A DNA stretch of 64,000 nucleotides, taken from NCBI RefSeq assembly GCF_019925205.1, contig NC_083560.1, positions 97,120,083 to 97,184,082 on the forward strand, written 5' to 3'. Below, in pieces: positions 50,658-61,300 of the stretch. The translations under genes and the position numbers were made by a program. The notes below the pieces were generated by a model, which made no database searches, was not told the DNA's origin, and saw only the letters and a program-made list of their open reading frames with translations. Within the stretch, counting starts at the first letter, position 1. Each line of letters begins with the position of its first letter. The DNA comes from Metopolophium dirhodum (lineage: Eukaryota > Arthropoda > Insecta > Hemiptera > Aphididae).

Positions 50658-52230
50658 GATGTTATCAAACTATACTATATCAATATACTCAATTACACTT
50701 TAGACCAGTCCCCAATTAATCGAAATTAATGATATTATTTACGTGATAGTGTTTTTTAATACAATGCAATCTGTATTTCCAATTTATTAAGAAAAAAAGA
50801 TTAAACATAATATTTTTCCCCACTATATACATAACAAAAAGAACAATACGGTATATATATATTTATATATTAGGTGTAGTACATGGGTATTCACTCATTG
50901 CTTAAACATGTCTCGTGAACGAAGCTCGTGTTTGCTCAATCAAATATATGATTATTTTTAAAAAATAATATAAACTTATAAATTTTTTTTACAACTATTT
51001 TTATTTAATTTTTTCTAATATAAATTTTATATGATAAATATGGTACTTAGTTGAATTTTTAATCTAATTTTTAGTTTAATAGTTCAAATTTTCCAGTTAA
51101 ATTCCATTGCACTATGATGACGACGACGACGACGATTACCAATATTATTACTAGAATTTTTTGACAAGTAATTATATAAATTTTATATATTAAACATAAT
51201 ATTTATAAAATATTTATTTGTTTTAGATATTGATTTTCAACTGAAGTTTAAATAATTCATTTTTAATATTTATAAAATTTTTGTAATATATATGTTATGT
51301 TTACATCATTTTGTAATATTTTCTTTTAACATTAAACACTAATTTGTTTAACATTATTTCAGTATCTATGATTTGTAAACGTATCTTTTAAAATATTAAA
51401 ATGGTTTTTTGTATTTTTAGAAGTTTTTCCGTTTTATATCATATGATATTTTATATCATGTGCATAATTAATTTCTATAATAAAAATATTTTTTTTATAT
51501 TTTCTTTTTATGACCATATAAAATTAAAATTTTCATATTATAATTAGAAATTGTTATAGTTTTTGATGTATAGTAATTTGTTTTTTTTCTAATATTTTAT
51601 ATCATGTGTATAATTAATTTTTCATTTCATGTTTAATTTTATTTTATATTATTTTTTAAGTTAATTTTGTAGATAATTTGATTTACAAACTCTTTACACA
51701 CATTTTTTAAGTAATTCGTGTTTTCTGGTTCGACGTAAATAATTTTATGTTGTAGATAATTTGATTTACAAACTTTTTCAACACATTTTATAAGTTATAT
51801 TTTTTTTATTTACTTATTAAATTAAGAATATTAAAATTATAAAAATATTTATTATAATAATTATCTATAAGAGAGATAATGTTAATGTTGTATCTTTAAT
51901 TAAGTTTGGTTTTTTTTTTGAAATTATTTTTTTCATTTCTTTTTTAAAATCGTCGTGTTTTTTAATGTATTCACATTTTTTTATTCCGATTTTTTTTATA
52001 CAAATTGAAAATTTATAAAAACTTTCATATCGTCATTTTTATCATTTTTTTTAACGGTTTTTATATTCATTTGTATTTTTTTTTATACTAATAGTAAACG
52101 TGTTTATATTATAATTTTATAATTTTTAAAATATGTATTAATATGCAAAAATGTATAAAATATGTCTGTTTCATTGTATATCATGTGTATATAGTGAAAA
52201 TATAAAAACGATGCTAACCCTTTAATCAAA
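50658..52230. other. 1.57-kb AT-rich noncoding region with short direct repeats
   Basis: No frame of useful length on either strand. Direct repeats include atattttatatcatgtg(c/t)ataattaattt at 51446 and 51592, and tgtagataatttgatttaca at 51668 and 51751 with similar flanks. A GAC run lies near 51120-51135. It is the largest gene-free stretch in the right viral block. A noncoding transcript or replication-related region are possible; neither is shown. Confidence 0.6.
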
Positions 52231-52620
52231 ATGTCTAGAATTAACGATTTTGATTCCGAAAAACGTTTAATAGTGTTTTTTGGTACTTCTGAAGGAAAAA
52301 TATTTATACCTCCTACTTTTTACCTTAATCGTTTGCACTATGATATTTTAAAAATTATCCCTATTTGTGATAATTTGCCTAAAAAATTAGGATCTGTTTT
52401 ACGTGTAACTGATAATACTCTTTTGGTAATCGACCGTAATTCGTATTATGACAATCGTTCTGTACTCAAAGCAAAATATTTGGCAAAATTGATCAGTGAT
52501 TTGGGTAAAAATCACGATATTATAATTGCATTTACACCTAAATTTGACAAGTGTTTTTTCAAAAACGGTAAAGACCAATCACGGTTCATTAATAAAAATA
52601 TATATATTTATCCGATTTAA
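52231..52620 (+). CDS. uncharacterised small viral protein (129 aa)
   Basis: A compact alpha/beta protein without membrane segment or known motif, starting MSRINDFDSEKR at ATG 52231. The pattern of alternating hydrophobic strands (LIVFFGTSEGKIFI, TLLVIDRN, DIIIAFTPK) suggests a small globular domain. Convergent with the next gene, with only 20 bp between the two stops. Confidence 0.65.
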   Translation: MSRINDFDSEKRLIVFFGTSEGKIFIPPTFYLNRLHYDILKIIPICDNLPKKLGSVLRVTDNTLLVIDRNSYYDNRSVLKAKYLAKLISDLGKNHDIIIAFTPKFDKCFFKNGKDQSRFINKNIYIYPI

Positions 52621-52640
52621 TTTTTTTTATACATTACATC

Positions 52641-53723
52641 TTATTTAACCAGTTTATAAACATTACACTGATTTGTACATACAAAATGAATATTTCTAAA
52701 ACGTACCGGACCTAATTCAAATATAATATTATATTTTTTTAACAAAAAATGATCATATGTCCGTGGCCAATTTCCGTGAAAAAAAGAAGTATCTAAATAT
52801 ACGGGATATACAATAGAATTATTAATAAAACCAACTACTATGGAATGTTCATCTTTGAACGTATTCAATATAATATTTTCATCATTTTTCGACATGTAAC
52901 TAGATTTTTTAATAGTATTGTCTGAACATGCAAACCATATTACCGATTTTGGAAGTATAAACCACATACACCCGTTATATATTTTAGTAGGTAAAATACG
53001 TCTAATAGTGTATGTAAAATTTGGAGAGTTTAAATTTTTACATTCTAAAATTATTCGTTTTTGTCTAGTAAAAGAAACTAACATGTAAAACGATTCGATT
53101 ATTTTTATATGATATGGTTTCATGATTTGTAAAAATAAATCAATCGATAATATGCTTTTGGTCATAAAATGAAAAATAAAATCAAAATTTTCTTTTAAAA
53201 GTAATCCGTCTTTGGTGAAATTTTTACACTGTGCATTTATTCCATAAATTTTATGAAGTGCTAAATTTTTTGGCAATTTTAAAAAACTATTTGAACATTT
53301 CAATAGTAAAAGTTCAAAATCTTCTAATTCATCTAACACACTAAATTCATTTGCAAATCTATGGTATTGTGAATCGGCATAATATTTAGAAAAATTTAAC
53401 ATCAAAATGTTTATGCCTAAATCTTCTTTTTTCAACATAATATCTGAAATTGTAACCAAATAACTGCAAGCTGTTTTGTATTGATTTTGATCCAACGAAT
53501 AACCCGATACCGTAGATGCTTGGTTTACCGTAGCCGATAGACGATGATCACCGTTTTTATCGTCTAATTGTACACGATTATGAAAATCTTTTGAAAATTT
53601 CAGTAATTGATAAAAAAAAACTTGATGACTGACTGTTGGTAGAGAAATTAGAAAATCGCATAAACCTATGTTAAAAAAAAAATGATTTTTTTTTTTACAA
53701 GATATTTTTATTTTAATATACAT
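52641..53723 (-). CDS. uncharacterised viral protein (360 aa)
   Basis: Starts at ATG 53723, though the first 18 residues come from A/T homopolymers and the true start may differ. The rest is globular, rich in Phe/Leu/Tyr and cysteine, with no membrane helix. Recognisable only as coding by length and composition; no motif placed it in a family. It follows the putative Ac93-like gene on the same strand at a distance of about 95 bp. Confidence 0.65.
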   Translation of the reverse strand: MYIKIKISCKKKNHFFFNIGLCDFLISLPTVSHQVFFYQLLKFSKDFHNRVQLDDKNGDHRLSATVNQASTVSGYSLDQNQYKTACSYLVTISDIMLKKEDLGINILMLNFSKYYADSQYHRFANEFSVLDELEDFELLLLKCSNSFLKLPKNLALHKIYGINAQCKNFTKDGLLLKENFDFIFHFMTKSILSIDLFLQIMKPYHIKIIESFYMLVSFTRQKRIILECKNLNSPNFTYTIRRILPTKIYNGCMWFILPKSVIWFACSDNTIKKSSYMSKNDENIILNTFKDEHSIVVGFINNSIVYPVYLDTSFFHGNWPRTYDHFLLKKYNIIFELGPVRFRNIHFVCTNQCNVYKLVK

Positions 53724-53817
53724 AAAACGTAACGTAAATATATTAACGTAATTTCATTAACATGCGCGTTTGTAGTAAAAAAAAACCAAATTTTTATATA
53801 ATAATTCACATAGTTTA

Positions 53818-54408
53818 TTATTTTAAACTATAGTTATAAATAAATTGATCGTCGTTATTTTTACAAAACATGTGTATACGTTTTTCTGCTAAACGGTTAT
53901 AAGAATTGACAATTTGTAATTCTACTGGAAGCGAATGAGCAGCACTGGTGTATGTCATAGAAATTGTATTTTTACTCTCGTTGTCAACAATTGGCGTTAA
54001 TTGTACGTAAAATAATCGTTTTAATATTTCAAATTGTAATCGGTCTATATCAATGTCGTAAGTTTTTAACGCGTACGAAATATCAATGACTGGATGATTT
54101 AAAAGTTTTGCAAAATATTGATAAACATGATATTGCGCGACTTGATAATTGTTTTCTTTGGCGTTAAAAGTACCCGAAGAACCGCCTCGAAGCATCAATA
54201 CATGTCCTAGCATGTCCATGTCGGCATACGTGAATATAACAGTTTTAACACTAGGTTTAACAGTTTCTAGATATTCTAAAATACTAAACATGGACGTTGC
54301 TGTGGCCAGTGTATTTAATTTTTCGTACGCTAGTTCGTATGCGTCAACAGTCATTTTTGTATCACGAAACTCGTGCATTAAACATTGATAAAATATTACC
54401 ATGTCCAA
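53818..54408 (-). CDS. uncharacterised protein divergent to P33; possible Ac93/P18 counterpart
   Basis: 196 residues if started at ATG 54408; a later ATG at 54354 gives 178. Soluble, mixed alpha/beta, with TVIFTYADMDMLGHVL near residue 57 and cysteine only at the ends. The 5' region overlaps the start of the sulfhydryl oxidase on the other strand (70 bp with the long start, 16 bp with the short one). In baculoviruses P33 (Ac92) lies head-to-head with P18 (Ac93), so gene order suggests an Ac93-like protein. I see no sequence motif to confirm it. Confidence 0.5.
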   Translation of the reverse strand: MDMVIFYQCLMHEFRDTKMTVDAYELAYEKLNTLATATSMFSILEYLETVKPSVKTVIFTYADMDMLGHVLMLRGGSSGTFNAKENNYQVAQYHVYQYFAKLLNHPVIDISYALKTYDIDIDRLQFEILKRLFYVQLTPIVDNESKNTISMTYTSAAHSLPVELQIVNSYNRLAEKRIHMFCKNNDDQFIYNYSLK

Positions 54409-55046
54409 TGTGCATAGGTCATTATTTAAAAATCAAAAACGATACAGAAAACGAAAACGTTTTGCAAACATTATGTTTTGGATTTTTGATAAAAGGCGTT
54501 TATGATTTTCACGAATTAATAAACAAAAATTTAAATAATCCAAAACGTTTTGACGAATTGCAGTTTGTATTAAAATATAAATTTTACGCGCGAACGCCAA
54601 TGATGAACGCAATCGAATACGATATTATTCCGGCACACGTGATATTTCATCAACCAACAGAAGTACGACTTTCGATATTATTAAATATATTGTACGGCGA
54701 AGACATGTTTAAATTGTCAAACGCTTTGAGACAAAAATTTGGTAATGTAACGTACAAAGATTTTGAAACAGAACGTAGTTATTTTACACCAAATCGATCT
54801 ACAGACGTTGAAATATTTATCGACAATTCAATAAGTATTAAAACTAAAAAAATTATCGGTTATTGTTACAGAACTGGACACCCTCCGGTAGAAATGAATG
54901 TTATGAGTTTTGGGTCTTTGAATAATTTCAAAACTATAATAGATTTTTGGATAGTAGCAACAAACCTAAATCCTGAAAAAACATATACGGTTCGTTTTAG
55001 AGACAACCAACAAGCGATTATTAAAAACAATAAAATACAACCGTAG
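54339..55046 (+). CDS. p33: P33/Ac92-type FAD-linked sulfhydryl oxidase
   Basis: 235 residues from ATG 54339. The redox pair is C22-P-M-C25 in LPCPMCIGHYL. The helix FHELINKNLNNPKRF (57-71) corresponds to the His-Asn-x-x-Asn FAD-binding segment of Erv/ALR enzymes, with some substitutions. The C-terminal half is beta-rich as in baculovirus P33. The enzyme forms disulfides in virion proteins and is conserved across baculoviruses, nudiviruses and relatives. It is slightly shorter than the baculovirus protein at the N-terminus; an upstream in-frame TTG (54297) exists but would increase antisense overlap with the divergent gene. It is the last viral gene before the satellite array. Confidence 0.7.
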   Translation: MRQQSFLYHETRALNIDKILPCPMCIGHYLKIKNDTENENVLQTLCFGFLIKGVYDFHELINKNLNNPKRFDELQFVLKYKFYARTPMMNAIEYDIIPAHVIFHQPTEVRLSILLNILYGEDMFKLSNALRQKFGNVTYKDFETERSYFTPNRSTDVEIFIDNSISIKTKKIIGYCYRTGHPPVEMNVMSFGSLNNFKTIIDFWIVATNLNPEKTYTVRFRDNQQAIIKNNKIQP

Positions 55047-55340
55047 ATATCGTAATACAGTAATTTTTTTTTTTATATTCATATAAATATAAAATAAAAA
55101 TAGTTTTACTATGAACGCGAACGTTAAATTATTTTTTTTAATAATCGAACCTACCGCTTGTACAAAACCTTTCCGTTTTTTACAATCGGTATATTTTATT
55201 TCAAAAGTATAGAAAAGTGGTCTTTATGCGTAAAAGTGTTTGTCGAGTTGACTTAAAAAAAAAATTAATCACCACATGTTAAAAGAGAAAACACGAGAAG
55301 TTGTTGCTCGAGTTGTCAATACAGAAAACGTAACGAGATT
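55047..55340. other. junction between viral block and satellite, no gene seen
   Basis: AT-rich sequence after the sulfhydryl oxidase gene, leading into the first, more diverged repeat unit at about 55345. No coding region or target-site duplication could be recognised. Confidence 0.5.
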
Positions 55341-55344
55341 GGAA

Positions 55345-58300
55345 GGGGAAAGGAGTGACACCGACTATTGCGCGCCGGCGGAACCGGTTCGCGGCGCGCG
55401 TACTCACGTCCACTAGTCAGTCTCTTCATTGGCGAGACTCAGAGATTTTAACGCTTTTCGATCGGCGACGAGAAATAAAATATTACGAGTCCAAAAACCG
55501 TACGCACGAAAAAAATAGTTTTCAACACGTTGAAAAATATTACGAGTCCAAAAACCGTACGCACGAAAAAAGCGTAAAAATCGGCGAGACTCTCAGTGAT
55601 TTTTACGCTTTTTGATCGGCGACGAGAAATAAAATATTACAAGTCCAAAAATCGTCCGCACGAAAAAAGCGTAGAAATCGCTGAGCCTCTCAGCGATTTT
55701 AACGCTTTTTGATCGACGACGAAAAATAGTTCCCGACACGTTGAAAAATATTACGAGTTCAAAAACCGTACGCACGAAAAAAGCGTGAAAATCACTGAAA
55801 GTCTCACCGATTTTTACGCTTTTCGATCGGCGACGAGAAAAAAAAATAGAAAGTCCACAGACATATTATGAGAGGGAGGAGACACGGCGCAAGCGCGTAC
55901 CGACGACGGTCAAAAAAAAAAGTGGGGACGACGTCGCGCGCCGGCGGAACCGGTACGCGGCGCGCGTACTCCCGTCCACTCGTCAGTCTCTTCACGGCGC
56001 CCGGCGGGCGCGGACGGCTGACGTTCTCCGAACGCCCGTGTCGCTCGCATATTCGTAAAGACGGACCCCCCGTCACGTTCCGCAGACTACGAGCGCGCGG
56101 TCGCACGACGCGTCTAGTACGCAGACGGCATGGTTCCAGTGACCCGACGAGCGCGACGCCGCTAGCGCCCGTCCGGGCGCTCGCGTCGTCGACGGGTTCC
56201 GCGCGCGCCGACGGTCTCCGGACCGCCGGCGCGCGCGTGCTACGATGGAAAACGCGTCAAGGCGACCGCGCGTCATCAGATCCGATTAGTCGGTGGCTGC
56301 GAACAGTCGTTGAATGACATGCGAGCGGCGAGGCTATTAGGTACTACTACGCGTTCGCGTCCGTCTACGGACGAGGAATAAAATATTACAAGTCCAAAAA
56401 TCGTCCGTACGAAAAAAGCGTAGAAATCGCTGAGCCTCTCAGCGATTTTAACGCTTTTCGATCGGCGACGAGAAATAAAATATTACGAGTCCAAAAACCG
56501 TACGCACGAAAAAAATAGTTTTCAACACGTTGAAAAATATTACGAGTCCAAAAAATCGTCCGTACGAAAAAAGCGTAGAAATCGCTGAGCCTCTCAGCGA
56601 TTTTAACGCTTTTCGATCGGCGACGAGAAATAAAATATTACAAGTCCAAAAATCGTCCGTACGAAAAAAGCGTAGAAATCGCTGAGCCTCTCAGCGATTT
56701 TAACGCTTTTCGATCGGCGACGAGAAATAAAATATTACGAGTCCAAAAATCGTCCGTATGAAAAAAGCGTAGAAATCACTGAGACTCTCAGCGATTAAAA
56801 CGCTTTTCGGTCGACGACGAGAAATAAAATATTACAAGTCCAAAAATCGTCCGTACGAAAAAAGCGTAGAAATCGCTGAGCCTCTCAGCGATTTTAACGC
56901 TTTTCGATCGGCGACGAGAAATAAAATATTACGAGTCCAAAAATCGTCCGTATGAAAAAAGCGTAGAAATCACTGAGACTCTCAGCGATTTTAACGCTTT
57001 TCGGTCGACGACGAGAAATAAAATATTACAAGTCCAAAAATCGTCCGTACGAAAAAAGCGTAGAAATCGCTGAGCCTCTCAGCGATTTTAACGCTTTTCG
57101 ATCGGCGACGAGAAATAAAATATTACGAGTCCAAAAACCGTACGCACGAAAAAAATAGTTTTCAACACGTTGAAAAATATTACGAGTCCAAAAAATCGTC
57201 CGTACGAAAAAAGCGTAGAAATCGCTGAGCCTCTCAGCGATTTTTACGCTTTTTGATCGGTGACGAGAAATAAAATATTACAAGTCCAAAAATCGTCCGC
57301 ACGAAAAAAGCGTAGAAATCGCTGAGCCTCTCAGCGATTTTAACGCTTTTTGATCGACGACGAAAAATAGTTCCCGACACGTTGAAAAATATTACGAGTT
57401 CAAAAACCGTACGCACGAAAAAAGCGTGAAAATCACTGAAAGTCTCACCGATTTTTACGCTTTTCGATCGGCGACGAGAAAAAAAAATAGAAAGTCCACA
57501 GACATATTATGAGAGGGAGGAGACACGGCGCAAGCGCGTACCGACGACGGTCAAAAAAAAAAGTGGGGACGACGTCGCGCACCGGCGGAACCGGTACGCG
57601 GCGCGCGTACTCCCGTCCACTCGTCAGTCTCTTCACGGCGCCCGGCGGGCGCGGACGGCTGACGTTCTCCGAACGCCCGTGTCGCTCGCATATTCGTAAA
57701 CACGGACCCCCCGTCACGTTCCGCAGACTACGAGCGCGCGGTCGCACGACGCGTCTAGTACGCAGACGGCATGGTTCCAGTGACCCGACGAGCGCGACGC
57801 CGCTAGCGCCCGTCCGGGCGCTCGCGTCGTCGACGGGTTCCGCGCGCGCCGACGGTCTCCGGACCGCCGGCGCGCGCGTGCTACGATGGAAAACGCGTCA
57901 AGGCGACCGCGCGTCATCAGATCCGATTAGTCGGTGGCTGCGAACAGTCGTTGAATGACATGCGAGCGGCGAGGCTATTAGGTACTACTACGCGTTCGCG
58001 TCCGTCTACGGACGAGGAATAAAATATTACAAGTCCAAAAATCGTCCGTACGAAAAAAGCGTAGAAATCGCTGAGCCTCTCAGCGATTTTAACGCTTTTC
58101 GATCGGCGACGAGAAATAAAATATTACGAGTCCAAAAATCGTCCGTATGAAAAAAGCGTAGAAATCACTGAGACTCTCAGCGATTTTAACGCTTTTCGGT
58201 CGGCGACGAGAAATAAAATATTACGAGTCCAAAAACCGTACGCACGAAAAAAATAGTTTTCAACACGTTGAAAAATATTACGAGTCCAAAAAATCGTCCG

Positions 58301-61300
58301 TACGAAAAAAGCGTAGAAATCGCTGAGCCTCTCAGCGATTTTAACGCTTTTCGATCGGCGACGAGAAATAAAATATTACGAGTCCAAAAATCGTCCGTAT
58401 GAAAAAAGCGTAGAAATCACTGAGACTCTCAGCGATTAAAACGCTTTTCGGTCGACGACGAGAAATAAAATATTACAAGTCCAAAAATCGTCCGTACGAA
58501 AAAAGCGTAGAAATCGCTGAGCCTCTCAGCGATTTTAACGCTTTTCGATCGGCGACGAGAAATAAAATATTACGAGTCCAAAAACCGTACGCACGAAAAA
58601 AATAGTTTTCAACACGTTGAAAAATATTACGAGTCCAAAAATCGTCCGTACGAAAAAAGCGTAAAAATCGGCGAGACTCTCAGTGATTTTTACGCTTTTT
58701 GATCGGCGACGAGAAATAAAATATTACAAGTCCAAAAATCGTCCGCACGAAAAAAGCGTAGAAATCGCTGAGCCTCTCAGCGATTTTAACGCTTTTTGAT
58801 CGACGACGAAAAATAGTTCCCGACACGTTGAAAAATATTACGAGTTCAAAAACCGTACGCACGAAAAAAGCGTGAAAATCACTGAAAGTCTCACCGATTT
58901 TTACGCTTTTCGATCGGCGACGAGAAAAAAAAATAGAAAGTCCACAGACATATTATGAGAGGGAGGAGACACGGCGCAAGCGCGTACCGACGACGGTCAA
59001 AAAAAAAAGTGGGGACGACGTCGCGCGCCGGCGGAACCGGTACGCGGCGCGCGTACTCCCGTCCACTCGTCAGTCTCTTCACGGCGCCCGGCGGGCGCGG
59101 ACGGCTGACGTTCTCCGAACGCCCGTGTCGCTCGCATATTCGTAAAGACGGACCCCCCGTCACGTTCCGCAGACTACGAGCGCGCGGTCGCACGACGCGT
59201 CTAGTACGCAGACGGCATGGTTCCAGTGACCCGACGAGCGCGACGCCGCTAGCGCCCGTCCGGGCGCTCGCGTCGTCGACGGGTTCCGCGCGCGCCGACG
59301 GTCTCCGGACCGCCGGCGCGCGCGTGCTACGATGGAAAACGCGTCAAGGCGACCGCGCGTCATCACATCCGATTAGTCGGTGGCTGCGAACAGTCGTTGA
59401 ATGACATGCGAGCGGCGAGGCTATTAGGTACTACTACGCGTTCGCGTCCGTCTACGGACGAGGAATAAAATATTACAAGTCCAAAAATCGTCCGTACGAA
59501 AAAAGCGTAGAAATCGCTGAGCCTCTCAGCGATTTTAACGCTTTTCGATCGGCGACGAGAAATAAAATATTACGAGTCCAAAAACCGTACGCACGAAAAA
59601 AATAGTTTTCAACACGTTGAAAAATATTACGAGTCCAAAAAATCGTCCGTACGAAAAAAGCGTAGAAATCGCTGAGCCTCTCAGCGATTTTAACGCTTTT
59701 CGATCGGCGACGAGAAATAAAATATTACAAGTCCAAAAATCGTCCGTACGAAAAAAGCGTAGAAATCGCTGAGCCTCTCAGCGATTTTAACGCTTTTCGA
59801 TCGGCGACGAGAAATAAAATATTACGAGTCCAAAAATCGTCCGTATGAAAAAAGCGTAGAAATCACTGAGACTCTCAGCGATTTTTACGCTTTTTGATCG
59901 GTGACGAGAAATAAAATATTACAAGTCCAAAAATCGTCCGCACGAAAAAAGCGTAGAAATCGCTGAGCCTCTCAGCGATTTTAACGCTTTTTGATCGACG
60001 ACGAAAAATAGTTCCCGACACGTTGAAAAATATTACGAGTTCAAAAACCGTACGCACGAAAAAAGCGTGAAAATCACTGAAAGTCTCACCGATTTTTACG
60101 CTTTTCGATCGGCGACGAGAAAAAAAAATAGAAAGTCCACAGACATATTATGAGAGGGAGGAGACACGGCGCAAGCGCGTACCGACGACGGTCAAAAAAA
60201 AAAGTGGGGACGACGTCGCGCACCGGCGGAACCGGTACGCGGCGCGCGTACTCCCGTCCACTCGTCAGTCTCTTCACGGCGCCCGGCGGGCGCGGACGGC
60301 TGACGTTCTCCGAACGCCCGTGTCGCTCGCATATTCGTAAACACGGACCCCCCGTCACGTTCCGCAGACTACGAGCGCGCGGTCGCACGACGCGTCTAGT
60401 ACGCAGACGGCATGGTTCCAGTGACCCGACGAGCGCGACGCCGCTAGCGCCCGTCCGGGCGCTCGCGTCGTCGACGGGTTCCGCGCGCGCCGACGGTCTC
60501 CGGACCGCCGGCGCGCGCGTGCTACGATGGAAAACGCGTCAAGGCGACCGCGCGTCATCAGATCCGATTAGTCGGTGGCTGCGAACAGTCGTTGAATGAC
60601 ATGCGAGCGGCGAGGCTATTAGGTACTACTACGCGTTCGCGTCCGTCTACGGACGAGGAATAAAATATTACAAGTCCAAAAATCGTCCGTACGAAAAAAG
60701 CGTAGAAATCGCTGAGCCTCTCAGCGATTTTAACGCTTTTCGATCGGCGACGAGAAATAAAATATTACGAGTCCAAAAATCGTCCGTATGAAAAAAGCGT
60801 AGAAATCACTGAGACTCTCAGCGATTTTAACGCTTTTCGGTCGGCGACGAGAAATAAAATATTACGAGTCCAAAAACCGTACGCACGAAAAAAATAGTTT
60901 TCAACACGTTGAAAAATATTACGAGTCCAAAAAATCGTCCGTACGAAAAAAGCGTAGAAATCGCTGAGCCTCTCAGCGATTTTAACGCTTTTCGATCGGC
61001 GACGAGAAATAAAATATTACGAGTCCAAAAATCGTCCGTATGAAAAAAGCGTAGAAATCACTGAGACTCTCAGCGATTAAAACGCTTTTCGGTCGACGAC
61101 GAGAAATAAAATATTACAAGTCCAAAAATCGTCCGTACGAAAAAAGCGTAGAAATCGCTGAGCCTCTCAGCGATTTTAACGCTTTTCGATCGGCGACGAG
61201 AAATAAAATATTACGAGTCCAAAAACCGTACGCACGAAAAAAATAGTTTTCAACACGTTGAAAAATATTACGAGTCCAAAAATCGTCCGTACGAAAAAAG

